From Fibrobacterota bacterium (GTDB taxonomy: Bacteria; Fibrobacterota; Fibrobacteria; UBA5070): DNA of 64,000 nucleotides. The notes beneath the pieces are model-generated. The model worked only from the letters and a program-made list of their open reading frames with translations. It did no database searches and was not told the DNA's origin. The DNA lies in contig JADKBN010000002.1 of assembly GCA_016715065.1 (NCBI GenBank), positions 124,001 through 188,000 on the forward strand, given 5' to 3'. Shown here piece by piece: positions 26,224 through 35,211 of the stretch. How positions within the stretch are numbered: the first letter of the stretch is position 1; the number at the start of each line of letters is the position of its first letter. The position numbers and the translations under genes are program-made.

Positions 26224-26548
26224 CCTAGTTCCCGCATTAGAGCGGGATGCAGCCCGCCTGGATGGGATGCGCTCGATTCTAGTGTGGGATTTCGGATCAT
26301 GGCTCCCTCCTTTCGAGGAAGGCAATAAACGTCTTGCTGGGCCCGTGTTCGAAACTACCTTATGGAGAGCTAAAAATTCTCCATGTCTAAGTGCTCGTTT
26401 TGGGTGCTTGCCGAGGTGTAGCCGAAGTGTGATGCGCCATCGAGCCGCCCCACAAGGCTCGGAGTGCTTGCCGGGGTGCTCCCTCACCCAGACGAGGAGA
26501 CTGGGGCTCGAATTTTTGTCCATCCATTCCTTTTTCGGGAACCCGAGT
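26224..26548. other. Divergent intergenic region with a short imperfect direct repeat
   Basis: 325 bp between the divergent TPR-like gene and the metalloprotease gene, more AT-rich at 26320-26400 than its surroundings. It contains a short direct repeat, GTGCTTGCCGAGGTG near 26408 and GTGCTTGCCGGGGTG near 26465. No convincing gene or promoter could be assigned. Confidence 0.4.
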
Positions 26549-29500
26549 ATGCCGACAGATCCGATCGATCCTTCGAGAATCCCGTTACCCAGTTTGATGG
26601 ATGTGTCCAAGGCGCGCCCTCCTTCGGGGGACCTGGATTACTCGATATTCGCACCGCGCAAGGCTGGAGCCGGTCCGGCCAAGACCAGCCAGTACGATAC
26701 GAGTGATTATCTGGCGCAGGTGCGCGAGGAGGATCCGTGGCCCGACCAGGATGCTTTCCAGAACAACGACGTCAAAAAGGTCACCTTGGTGACCTGCGAT
26801 GTGGCCACAGCGCCCGCGGATCACGTTTTTGAAAAGCCACTGAAGATCACCTGCCAAGCGAATTCCACAGAGGCTCCCGACGACAGGACGGTGCGGATCC
26901 GATTGCAGTGGAGATTGGCGCCCGCCGATCCTTGGAAGGATTTTCCGGAGGTGCAATCTCGGCAATTGTCCGGAAATGTGGGGGTGGAGAACTTGGAGGC
27001 GGATCTCGTCCTGATGACCCCTTCTCCCAAGCCCAACTATGGGCAGGACATCCACCTCCAGGCCTTGGCCACCAACAACCAGGCAGTGGAGAAGGCCAGC
27101 GCGCCATTTGTTGTGAAGTACCTGACTCTGACACAATACATCGGGTCGCCCGAGGTTTCCCACGAAGGAGAGACCATCCTGCCGCGAATCGGGGCGGACG
27201 GAGTGTTGATCGATGCGCTGGCGGCCTTTTTGAAACGATTCGCCGCTCTTCCAGCGGCGCAAAGCGATATGGCGGTGGTCTTCGGATTTTCCAACGCCTC
27301 CAGCGGCGCGAAGAAGAATCGGAAATTGTCATTGCAGCGCGCGGAGATCCTGAAGTCCCTGCTGGACCACGAGGTCGCCTTGTGGGAAAAGCACCGCGGA
27401 GACTTCACCACCTGGGAAAAGCAGCAGATTTTGTCAGACATCGCGTCCAAGTATGGATGGGACTGCGACCCGGTCCGGTGGATGGAATTTCCGGTCCCAA
27501 GACCTGGAAGGGAGTGAAGGGGTTCCAGAAGGAGTTCAACGCTCGCTACGTCCCCGCCCATACCCGACTGAGCGAAGACGGCGTGTGCGGGAAAAAAACA
27601 TGGACAGCCATCCATCTGGCCATTTGTGGATTGATCGGAAAAGCGATCAATCCCGCCGTGGTCGAAACCCGGATCCCGCCTGGGGGGCTCCGAGTTGGCA
27701 CTACGCCCCCGGCCAGGGCGCGTATCCCAACGGGCAGGATTTTCCCAATCCTGCTCGGAGCGCGGAGATCAATCTTTTCCATCCGGTCGATGCTCCTGCC
27801 TTGGCCGTGCCAACCGATGCGGGCGTTCTGACCGTGTCGGAAAACCCGGTGGAAGATCCGGCAAAATTCAAGAAGGAAAAGATCCCATTGGTGGCCCCTC
27901 CCGCCGCCATCGCGCCGGATCGGGCTCTTCCCGTGCTGGAAACGTACGACCCCGCCGACGAAACCAAGCGGGTGGAGCGCGCGGGCGCCGCAGTCGAAAT
28001 TCGTCAGTGGGTGAACCAGCCCTCCACGGACGACGGCCGCGACGGCAAGGGCAGCAAGCTGAAGATCCGCATCCGCTCCAAAGGCGCGGTGCAGGACGAA
28101 GCCTCCGCCAAACCCCTGCCAGACCAGATCTTCCTGAAAATCATCTATTCCGCCGATGGCGGTTCCGCCTTGCGGTGCCCTCGATCGGCGAGCGCTCCAC
28201 CGGTTTCCGCGGAGACCCCGGACAATGTGTTCGGGTTGGTCCAAACGGCCAATCTCGCGAGCTACGTCGCTCCGCCTGCCCCTTCCCTTTCGCGTGCAGC
28301 GGCGGGTGGTTGGCTGAGTGTCCCGCCAGCCACCGGCTGGGAATACACGGCCACGGTGAACACCGGTGGTCAAAAAATGGCGGAGATCGAGGTGGACCTG
28401 GGCGTGTGCGGGGGCGATACCTGCGAGATCCAAGTGGGCCCCACCAATGCCTGCGATGCCGCGCGGGTGCGCTATGTCAACTGGAGGAAGCTGTTCTACC
28501 AGTTCTCATCGGCGGATGTGATGACGGAATTCGTGATCGGCGCGGTACCCGATCGCCTCGGTGTCGGCAGGAGCCCAGGTCGCGGCTCCGTTCGTGGATT
28601 TCCCGGCCGGCTCCCGGTCGAGATTCGTCCATGGCTGGGGTTGGCCGGAGCCGTTGGCACTGCCTGCCGCCGACAACCAGACCGTCAACATCACCTTTTG
28701 CGATCGCGCCTTCGGTGGCGCCATCGAGTCGGCGATCAGGAGCGTGACGCTCACCCAGCTCAACAGCATGTTTGCGGTCTCGCAACTCATTATCGATCCC
28801 AACAAGTGGAACTCGTGCATGCTGGAGACCTACCCGGGATCTGGGCAGGCTCCGTTTTTTGTCACCGGATACACATGGGAGGCCCAGGTCACCCAAGCGG
28901 CCAATCCCGGGCATCCTGGTCTGGATGCGGCGGGAAATCCTCTCAGTGGCCAGGTGGAGGCCGCGTGGTTTGGCCTGGCCAATTACAAGAACGTCACCAT
29001 CACATTGCCGATGCGCGCGAACCCGGCGGCGCAATTGTTGCCGGGAGACCTTGTCGGAGCGTTGTCCGCAACCCGTTGCCCTATCACGGTCACCGCGGAG
29101 ATTCGCGTCACGCCGGAAGTGCTGGGACTGGCCTTGCAGGGAACGCAGATCATCGTGCTGGAGCAACCGGCGAACACGGCGAGCGTCCTGAGCCACGAAT
29201 TGGGCCACCTGATGGGTCTGAGCGCTTTCCGAAATGGAGCGCAGGACCAAAATGGCTCCGCGCCCGGCATGGTAGAGCCGTTGCATGTCGACTCCGCTCC
29301 GATCGTCGGTCGGAACTATCTGGATTGCGATGTGTTCGGTCTCGGTGTGGGCAACGGATTGCGCGACGTGCATCGCGGACCCCACTGCGCAGCCGGCGTC
29401 CCTGTCGCGAACCTGGCTCTGCCAGAACTTGGATTCTTGACCGGCACCATGGGAACCTGCATCATGTACGGCGCTTCCAACGGGCAGCCGGGCTTCTGTC

Positions 29501-29580
29501 CGGATTGCTTGGGAGTGCTCAAATCGCGCACGCTTCAGGACATCCATGCCAGCTGGTCGTCGCCCCTCATGCGCTTCTAA
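26549..29580 (+). CDS. Large HExxH metalloprotease with peptidoglycan-binding domain, three indels as sequenced
   Basis: Three consecutive open frames form one gene of about 1010 aa, once a base is restored in CCC at 27469-27471 and in GGGGGG at 27682-27687 and one removed near 28545. Start MPTDPIDPSR, no signal peptide. Order: Ig-like N-terminus (~residues 75-190), an OmpA-like helix (VFGFSNASSGAKKNRKLSLQ), a peptidoglycan-binding domain (GPVDGISGPKTWKGVKGFQ, EDGVCGKKTWTAIH), a long linker, and a zinc metalloprotease domain with VLSHELGHLMGLSAF and several cysteines. Lacking a signal yet carrying wall-binding and protease domains, it resembles a contractile-injection or T6SS effector. That role is inference; no such machinery is in the window. 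Confidence 0.65.
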
Positions 29581-29630
29581 TTTCGAATCATCAGACACGC
29601 GACTGTTTCGAGTCACGAATGGAGACACAC

Positions 29631-30602
29631 ATGGCCTATTCGCAGATGGTCGATAACGACGCCTACTGGAACGATCCGGCGGCATTCTCCGCGGTGCGAC
29701 GCACGATTTTCCAGGAAGGCAAGCGCCAACGGCTGCTGCTGGGCCCTTCGTGGGTGGATCGCACCCTCCGCAAAACCATCCCTGTCCAGATCGTCCAGTG
29801 CGGGACGCAGAAGGACTTCGTGGAGGGCAGCCTCGCCTCCAAAGGCATGCTGGTGTTGGTGGATCGCGACCGGAACCTGCTGCAACTCTCGCCTGCGGCA
29901 TGGGATCCCATGGTCAGCCAGGCTCCGCCGGTTCCGCCCGCCCCCGCGAACCCGGACGACAAGGATCTGGGACTGCAATCGACGCAGACGGATCTTGTCG
30001 GAAGATTCTTTCCCGACCTCTCCCACACCACCGGAAGGTTCCGGTTGGTGGGAGTCCTGTCGATCGCTTCCACGCTGGCGATGGATTTCCAGATAGGGAC
30101 CATCCAGGAGAAATTCCCGCAGGAATTGGCTGCATCGTTGGCGACCATTCCCGCCCGCAAGTCCATTCCTGCCGAGCTTGTGGTGGAGCCCAGGCCGTGG
30201 AAGGCGATGGCGGCTTCCGAGAGCATCGCCAAGGGGTTGCGCGCGCAGATCTTGCCGGAAGGCCAGCGTCTCGTGCTGAAGCTGGAATTCGCCTTGCCGG
30301 AGCTGGCGGGAGAGCGCCTGCACCTGGAGCCCGGCGCCGTGATGCCCAACGGGATGCGTCCGCCGGACGCGGTGAAGTGGGTCCATCTGGTCTTGGCCGG
30401 TACGAAGACCTACGACCGCCATTCCTTGCTGCTTCCTGTGTCGTTGGGTTTTGCCGATCATCTTGTTCGAGGGCGGTTCGAGCTGGATTTGACCCTTCTC
30501 GCACCCAAGATCACCTCGGCAGGAGCGGTGTCCATCGCGTTGTTTTCCGGATCGGAGTCGGAGGGGCCGTTGTTGGCTCCGCAGGTGACGCCAGGTAAGT
30601 GA
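29631..30602 (+). CDS. Protein of unknown function downstream of the metalloprotease
   Basis: 323 aa from the ATG at 29631, which has GGAG six bases upstream; the same frame is open far upstream but only as a shadow of the metalloprotease gene. No signal peptide, no membrane segment and no recognised domain. Features seen: an N-terminal MVDNDAYWNDPAAFSAVRR, a proline-rich stretch (APPVPPAPANPDD, about residue 100) and alternating hydrophobic strands later (LVLKLEFALPELAGERLHLEPG; HLVRGRFELDLTLLAPK), suggesting beta domains. It follows the metalloprotease by 50 bp and probably shares its transcript, as partner, adaptor or immunity protein. Confidence 0.65.
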   Translation: MAYSQMVDNDAYWNDPAAFSAVRRTIFQEGKRQRLLLGPSWVDRTLRKTIPVQIVQCGTQKDFVEGSLASKGMLVLVDRDRNLLQLSPAAWDPMVSQAPPVPPAPANPDDKDLGLQSTQTDLVGRFFPDLSHTTGRFRLVGVLSIASTLAMDFQIGTIQEKFPQELAASLATIPARKSIPAELVVEPRPWKAMAASESIAKGLRAQILPEGQRLVLKLEFALPELAGERLHLEPGAVMPNGMRPPDAVKWVHLVLAGTKTYDRHSLLLPVSLGFADHLVRGRFELDLTLLAPKITSAGAVSIALFSGSESEGPLLAPQVTPGK

Positions 30603-30671
30603 TCGCTCTTCTCCGGCGCGGGAGAAAAGGTACTCTTGGAGCCGCTTATCCGTTTTCACAGGAGTGCATCC

Positions 30672-31460
30672 ATGTCTCGCGCCTATTTTCTGTCTCTGCT
30701 TTCCGCCTCGGTGGTGGTCGCCGACGTTCCCGTCACCTTCTTTCCCGGGAACCTCATCAAGGCCGACGAGGTGAACAAGAATTTCCACTACGTGGATAGT
30801 TCGGTGGGCAAGAAGGCGAGCCAGGCATCACTGGATGCGGTTGCCGAGGCGCTGAAGAACAAAGTCGATGCCTCCGCGCTTTCCGCCAAAATCCTCACGA
30901 AAGACCTTGCGGTATCAGGAGGCATTTCGGCCACCAAAATGTCGGTGGGCGGAATGATCCTGCAGCATCGAGCCGGTTCCACAACCATCGGAACGATCTA
31001 TGGCGGCGATGTCGACACTTTGAAGGCGACCAACTACGGCCTCTACATCGCCAAGACCGGAGTCAGTGCGTACCTCAATGGAACGATGCAAGTCGGCTTG
31101 GATATCAACAACGACGACATCCTCATCGCCACGGCCGACAACATCACAGCTTTCAAGCCGATTTCCGGCACCTCCGCGACATTTTCCGGATCGGTTAGAT
31201 CTGCCGCTGGCGCCATCAAGGCATCGGACGTCGCAGACTATGTTTTCGAGCCCGACTACAAGCTCGCTTCCTTGTCCGAGGTCGAGGCGTACGCCAAGGC
31301 CAACAAGCATCTGCCGGATGTGCCCAGCGCGGCGCAGATCGAGCAGGACGGTTTGGATCTCGCCAAGATGAATCTTCTCCTGCTCAAGAAGGTGGAAGAA
31401 CTCACGCTTCATACCATCAGCCTGGAAAAGCGGATCAAGACGCTGGAAACCAAGGACTGA
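30672..31460 (+). CDS. Tail-fibre-like protein with C-terminal coiled coil
   Basis: 262 aa from the ATG at 30672 (GGAG upstream). A short hydrophobic N-terminus (MSRAYFLSLLSASVVVADVP) could be a signal peptide. It then has a helical stretch, a beta-rich middle (ISATKMSVGGMILQHRAGS, GLYIAKTGVSAYLNG) and a tail-fibre-type end: DYVFEPDYKLASLSEVEAY, KHLPDVPSAAQIEQDGLDL, then a coiled coil LLLLKKVEELTLHTISLEK. The same C-terminal pattern occurs in many phage-tail or surface-fibre proteins of Bacteroidetes/Fibrobacteres. A strong terminator follows. Confidence 0.7.
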   Translation: MSRAYFLSLLSASVVVADVPVTFFPGNLIKADEVNKNFHYVDSSVGKKASQASLDAVAEALKNKVDASALSAKILTKDLAVSGGISATKMSVGGMILQHRAGSTTIGTIYGGDVDTLKATNYGLYIAKTGVSAYLNGTMQVGLDINNDDILIATADNITAFKPISGTSATFSGSVRSAAGAIKASDVADYVFEPDYKLASLSEVEAYAKANKHLPDVPSAAQIEQDGLDLAKMNLLLLKKVEELTLHTISLEKRIKTLETKD

Positions 31461-31478
31461 TCCGCTTGCCAAGAAAAT

Positions 31479-31506
31479 ACCCCGCAGCTTGCTGCGGGGT
31501 GGTTTA
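31479..31506 (+). terminator. Rho-independent terminator
   Basis: ACCCCGCAGC-TT-GCTGCGGGGT, a perfect 10-bp stem with a 2-base loop, followed by GGTTTATT, 18 bp after the stop of the tail-fibre-like gene. It ends the metalloprotease operon. Confidence 0.85.
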
Positions 31507-31654
31507 TTCTGCGTTCGTATGCTGCCCCGCCAGCTTCACCAAACACCCTCGAAATGGAAAACGATTTCAAAATGGATGGACAGGTCTCTTCCAGATCGAG
31601 GGGGATGTCCTTGAAGCCTACGTGCGCCTATGGGAGCGATGAAGTCGAGTCCAT

Positions 31655-32143
31655 TCAGGTTTCCGCGATCCCCCCGATGTCATCGAGGCGATTGTCCACG
31701 AATTTGAATTCGATCCCGTGCTCTTCATCGAGCGCATAGCGGATGCTGATGCGTAGCGTGCCGCCACTGCAGACGCGCAAGTAGATGACCTCTTTGAGAT
31801 GGGGATCGTGTTTTTCCGCCGAATCGATGTGGAACGCCGGCTCGCCGGATTTCCTTGGGTCCTCGAAATGGTGCGCGTAGAGCTTCAGGTAGCGTTCGAA
31901 GGCTTTCTGGGAGATCAGCGCGAGATTCGACTCGATGTTGCCCAAGAAGGCTCTGTACGTGGCTTCGAATTCCGCCAGGTGTTCCATGCTTGGCGGGTCC
32001 TCGACTTCATCCCCATTTTCATCGAACTCGTCGCCGAGGAATATTTCGCAATTTTCGCTGCCGAAAAACGGGTGACAGAAAGTGATCTCAGCGGAAAATC
32101 CAGCCCAGTCGGATTCGACCTGGCCCCAGAATGCGTGTTTCAT
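31655..32143 (-). CDS. Small acidic protein of unknown function (possible immunity protein)
   Basis: 162 aa, acidic, soluble. Starts MKHAFWGQVESDWAGFSAEITF, has FLGDEFDENGDEVEDPP and ends in a strand-rich part with LKEVIYLRVCSGGTLRISIRYALDEEHGIEFKFVDNR. The size, acidity and isolated position beside a protease/tail-fibre operon fit the small immunity proteins that spread with polymorphic toxins, and the opening resembles DUF6985-type proteins, though I am not certain. No catalytic motif was found. Confidence 0.6.
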   Translation of the reverse strand: MKHAFWGQVESDWAGFSAEITFCHPFFGSENCEIFLGDEFDENGDEVEDPPSMEHLAEFEATYRAFLGNIESNLALISQKAFERYLKLYAHHFEDPRKSGEPAFHIDSAEKHDPHLKEVIYLRVCSGGTLRISIRYALDEEHGIEFKFVDNRLDDIGGIAET

Positions 32144-32234
32144 GGACCTCTCTTGGGGTTCAAATTTTTCGTGGGCTATCCCTGATCGGTGAAGGTAAAA
32201 ATGGATCGGAAAGCAACTAGCAATCCGCCGTTCT

Positions 32235-33011
32235 TCAGAGGGGCATCGAAGGTGCGGATTGCTCCATCGACTTCATCAGTTTGGCCAGGTATCCCTCGTT
32301 CAGGAGGTGGACCGTTTGGAACTTTCCTTTGTAAAAGACCGCCCAATTGTTGAAAACGCAGGGGGCTGCCTTGGCCTTTTCCAGCGTGTCAACCTTTGTC
32401 AGTCGCAAGGGAATCTTGTTGGTATCGCAGTAGGTGGAGATCTGCTCGATGCAATTGGGAATGTAGGGGCATTGAGGGCTGTAGTAGATGGTCAATTCTT
32501 CGTGCGCGATGGTTTGGCGTTTGGCGCTTTGGGAAAAGGTCGGTTTGGTTCCATGGAACGACAACGCCAAAAGCTCGTAATCATCGATGCTGTCGCATAC
32601 TTCGAAGCCGCGCTTCATGAAGAAGGGTTTTTCGGACAGGAACGGTGTTTTCTTCTTGGAGCTCAGGATGCAGACTCCCGCCTTGTTCAGCCGTTTTGCT
32701 GCCAAAATGCATTCTTCGAGAAGATGCTTGGCGTGGCCTTTGCCTTTGAAGCTCCCGGAAACCCAAAGGCAGTAGATGTGCAGGTATCCATCGCCCACAA
32801 CCGGGGTCCAGGCGGTTTCCAGGGGGGCATACTCGATGAAGACCTTTCCCTTCTGATCCAATTTGCGGAAAACATGGCCTTCGTCCAGCCTATCGAGAAT
32901 CCATCGCTTCTTGGTTTCGACGCCGGGCTGATGCTTTTTGTCCGCGATCGCGCAACAAATGTGTTCGGTGGCGAGATTGGCCTTGTTCAAGGTCACGTAT
33001 TCTGTGTTCAT
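32235..33011 (-). CDS. GNAT acetyltransferase with C-terminal YoaP domain
   Basis: 258 aa from the ATG at 33011 (MNTEYVTLNKANLATEHICCAI), the usual YoaP start; an ATG at 33038 adds nine residues. GNAT domain: GYLHIYCLWVSGSFKGKGHAKHLLEECI is the acetyl-CoA binding motif A. The YoaP-type C-terminus has YYSPQCPYIPNCIEQI and ends VHLLNEGYLAKLM. Members acetylate unknown amines. The gene is visibly less GC-rich than its neighbours, consistent with recent transfer. Confidence 0.85.
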   Translation of the reverse strand: MNTEYVTLNKANLATEHICCAIADKKHQPGVETKKRWILDRLDEGHVFRKLDQKGKVFIEYAPLETAWTPVVGDGYLHIYCLWVSGSFKGKGHAKHLLEECILAAKRLNKAGVCILSSKKKTPFLSEKPFFMKRGFEVCDSIDDYELLALSFHGTKPTFSQSAKRQTIAHEELTIYYSPQCPYIPNCIEQISTYCDTNKIPLRLTKVDTLEKAKAAPCVFNNWAVFYKGKFQTVHLLNEGYLAKLMKSMEQSAPSMPL

Positions 33012-33107
33012 GGCGCTTTCGAAGTTCGATCGTTTCATCCGATCTAGCTTCTGTCGCGCCTTGACAGCGTCCCTTCCTATCGACCTCGTGCGTCGAGAGG
33101 CGAGAAA

Positions 33108-33836
33108 TCAATGCTCCGTTAGATTTCCGCCGGTCGCGAAATCGGATTTCGAGGTGGATCCCGTCGAGAATTTGAGGCTGCAAAAGGTGGCCGAGATCTT
33201 TCCGTTGGGCAGGGCCTCCACCCTCAACGTGTCGCCTGCTAGTGCCATGTACATCCGGGATCCAAACTGCCCATTGATCATCACTTCCGAAGCTTTGATC
33301 CAATTCGCTTCCCGCCCGACGGTGGTGTAGATGCCGGGATTGAAGGTCGGTGCCGTGGTGGTGAATTTGTGTTCGGGCCCGTAGGCAGTCCCGGCAGAAT
33401 TTGTCGCGTAAGATCGGATGTAATAGGTGGTTCCTGGCATGAGTCCCTGCATCTCCAGAGTGAACGGACTGTTTCCAGATCCTAGATCGCTTTCCGTGTC
33501 TTCCATGCTCCGTGTGTTCACCACCGGCCGAGGTTTCGGGCTGAGGATCATCCCTTTGTGGAGGATGGGAAAGCCGCCATCGGAGACGATCTCTCCTCCG
33601 CTTTTCACGGTGCTGCGGGTGATCAGACTCAGCGCGATGGTGGTCACGGTGGGCAAGCCGTTCACGGAGCCTTCGGCAGGTCTTGTGATCGAATCGGTGG
33701 GGGGCAGGACCGGCTGGATGGGAACAACGGGTGTTTTGGATGTGTCTTTGGGAGCCTTCGTGGTGTCGATGAGGGCCTTGGTCGTGTCTGCGGCTGATTT
33801 GGATGTGTCGATCGGAACGGACGAAGTGGGGCCCAC
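33108..33836 (-). CDS. Fibronectin-type-III-like secreted protein, N-terminus uncertain
   Basis: 242 aa from a GTG at 33836, the only start in frame. It opens with a Thr/Pro/Lys-rich linker (DTSKSAADTTKALIDTTKAPK) and has a fibronectin-like domain with the common LMPGTTYYIRSYATNSAGTAYG motif, followed by a ~70-residue C-terminal region. A linker at the extreme N-terminus without a signal peptide is unusual. Upstream in-frame residues include SLGCEASK, a lipobox-like site, but a stop (TGA) lies before any start, so a missing signal peptide or a further sequence error is suspected. Confidence 0.65.
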   Translation of the reverse strand: MGPTSSVPIDTSKSAADTTKALIDTTKAPKDTSKTPVVPIQPVLPPTDSITRPAEGSVNGLPTVTTIALSLITRSTVKSGGEIVSDGGFPILHKGMILSPKPRPVVNTRSMEDTESDLGSGNSPFTLEMQGLMPGTTYYIRSYATNSAGTAYGPEHKFTTTAPTFNPGIYTTVGREANWIKASEVMINGQFGSRMYMALAGDTLRVEALPNGKISATFCSLKFSTGSTSKSDFATGGNLTEH

Positions 33837-33966
33837 GGCTTTGCTGGCTTCGCAGCCAAGGCTGGCGTTGGTTTCCAGCTCGGCGCATTGCTGGTGGTGA
33901 CCGCCATCCTGTCACTGCCGGTCTTCCTGATTCGCCGCAGGAAGGCCTGATCCACTTCCGCAACTC

Positions 33967-34542
33967 TTATCTCCGCAGAGTCAGTTCCACGCGCTTTGCG
34001 TAGGTGGCGCCCATGAAATCCAGGCAGTATCGATTGAAGTCGGTGGGATCTGGGGAGAAGTAGCAGATGCCAAGCGCTCCCGGATTTTCCTGAAGCGAAG
34101 CGGGGGCTGTGGTTTCCAGGAATTCGAAGATCGCACGGAGGTGGTCGTGCTGTTTGTCGTCTTCGATTCCACATCCTGCAAAGATTTCGTCCGGATCGAG
34201 GATGAGTTGGCCGCCTTCCCAGCCAACAATCGTTTCCAGAAACGAATCCAGCTCCGCCGTGAGATCGAAGGATCGATTCGCCCATTTCTTCACGGCGTCC
34301 ATTCGATCGCGAAACCTTTGGATGGCCTCGGCTTTTTCCGCCACCAGCTTCCATTCCAACCAGCTGGATCCCTGGAACTCCACAGGGAACGAGCGAATGT
34401 CGTCTCTGGAAAACAGGAACATCCAGCACACGGGCAAATTATGTCTGGAGTCGTAGTACTTGACCCGGTTCACATAGTCGGGCCTGTAAACAGATCCATG
34501 TTCCTTGAGATCATCCGCAAACAAGTAAGCTCGATTCGCCAT
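33967..34542 (-). CDS. Protein of unknown function (DUF7822-like)
   Basis: 191 aa from the ATG at 34542; GGCGGAAG stands upstream. Starts MANRAYLFADDLKEHG, then VNRVKYYDSRHNLPVCWMFLF and FQGSSWLEWKLVAEKAEAIQ, and ends GATYAKRVELTLRR. I recognise the opening pattern (MANRAYL...YYDSR) from small uncharacterised proteins often found beside toxin genes, but no function is known. No signal or membrane segment. Confidence 0.65.
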   Translation of the reverse strand: MANRAYLFADDLKEHGSVYRPDYVNRVKYYDSRHNLPVCWMFLFSRDDIRSFPVEFQGSSWLEWKLVAEKAEAIQRFRDRMDAVKKWANRSFDLTAELDSFLETIVGWEGGQLILDPDEIFAGCGIEDDKQHDHLRAIFEFLETTAPASLQENPGALGICYFSPDPTDFNRYCLDFMGATYAKRVELTLRR

Positions 34543-35211
34543 CTTCCGCCTTCTGGTGGTCCCACCCAATCTACCCCAAATCCCGCAGGTGTCGATGCCG
34601 CCAGCCTGTGCCGCCTCCCTCGAACAAAGCCATTCGTCATTGCAGGGGGCGTTTCATGAAACGCCCCTACGCCAAAAACGCGATCAGCCCACACCGCGCA
34701 GCGAAGCGCCCGCGGAGAAAATCGACATCCAACCGAAAGGGCGATTCATGAATCGCCCCAACATCGGCACCCCAGCCGGGCCAACGGGGGACCGGGGGGC
34801 GCGGTTCATGGAACGGCCAATGGATCCGGCGATATCGATCGCGACTCTGATGATCCCGCCAATGGAACAGCCCGTCATTGCCACCACAAACCTAGCCCAA
34901 GCGGCATGGCCGTTCCAGTTAGAGCCCCCCGGCGCGCGGGTTCCAAGGGGACGCGCGTTCGTCCCCTTGGCCGGGGTTACGGGTCCCGGCGGACCCGTGA
35001 ATACGGCAACCGGACCCGCGTCCGGTCCTCCACGGCGGAAGCCGTGAAAACGGCAACCAGGCCCGCGCCTGGTCCCTTGGCGGAAGCCGAAGAAATGCCC
35101 GGCGCAGCCGAAAACCCCACAAGCGAAGCGCCAAAGCGTATAGCCATTGCTACACACATTCTCCCCCACACTACACGCTAAACAGCCGCCCAGATGGTAT
35201 ATCATGGAGAG
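34543..35211. repeat. Array of consecutive hairpins in a divergent intergenic region
   Basis: 669 bp without a convincing gene, between divergent genes. Perfect or near-perfect palindromes: 34646-34667 (GGGGCGTTTCA/TGAAACGCCCC), 34739-34758 (GGGCGATTCA/TGAATCGCCC), 34943-34970 (CCAAGGGGACG arms), 34979-34998 (ACGGGTCC arms), 35009-35026 (ACCGGAC arms), 35031-35046 (CACGGC arms) and 35056-35073 (ACCAGGC arms). The 35009 and 35056 hairpins are related repeats whose stems differ by compensatory changes. An ORF crossing the array (34556-35047) reads as simple repeats and is not a gene. Function unknown; it may be an RNA, a regulatory region or a mobile palindromic element. Confidence 0.8.

Noticed and set aside
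27453..30602. A 1049-codon open frame across the metalloprotease and the next gene
   Set aside because: Only two parts of it (about 27.7-28.5 kb and from 29631) match sensible protein; the middle is a shadow of the protease domain in the neighbouring frame.
33793..33950. A plus-strand frame ending GALLVVTAILSLPVFLIRRRKA, resembling a membrane anchor with a basic tail
   Set aside because: No start codon and no coding-like sequence before it; it overlaps the uncertain N-terminus of the FN3-like gene on the other strand.
34556..35047. An open frame through the hairpin array reading GRFMNRP- and GAFHETP-like repeats
   Set aside because: The residues come from palindromic repeat DNA, without any folding domain or ribosome site.
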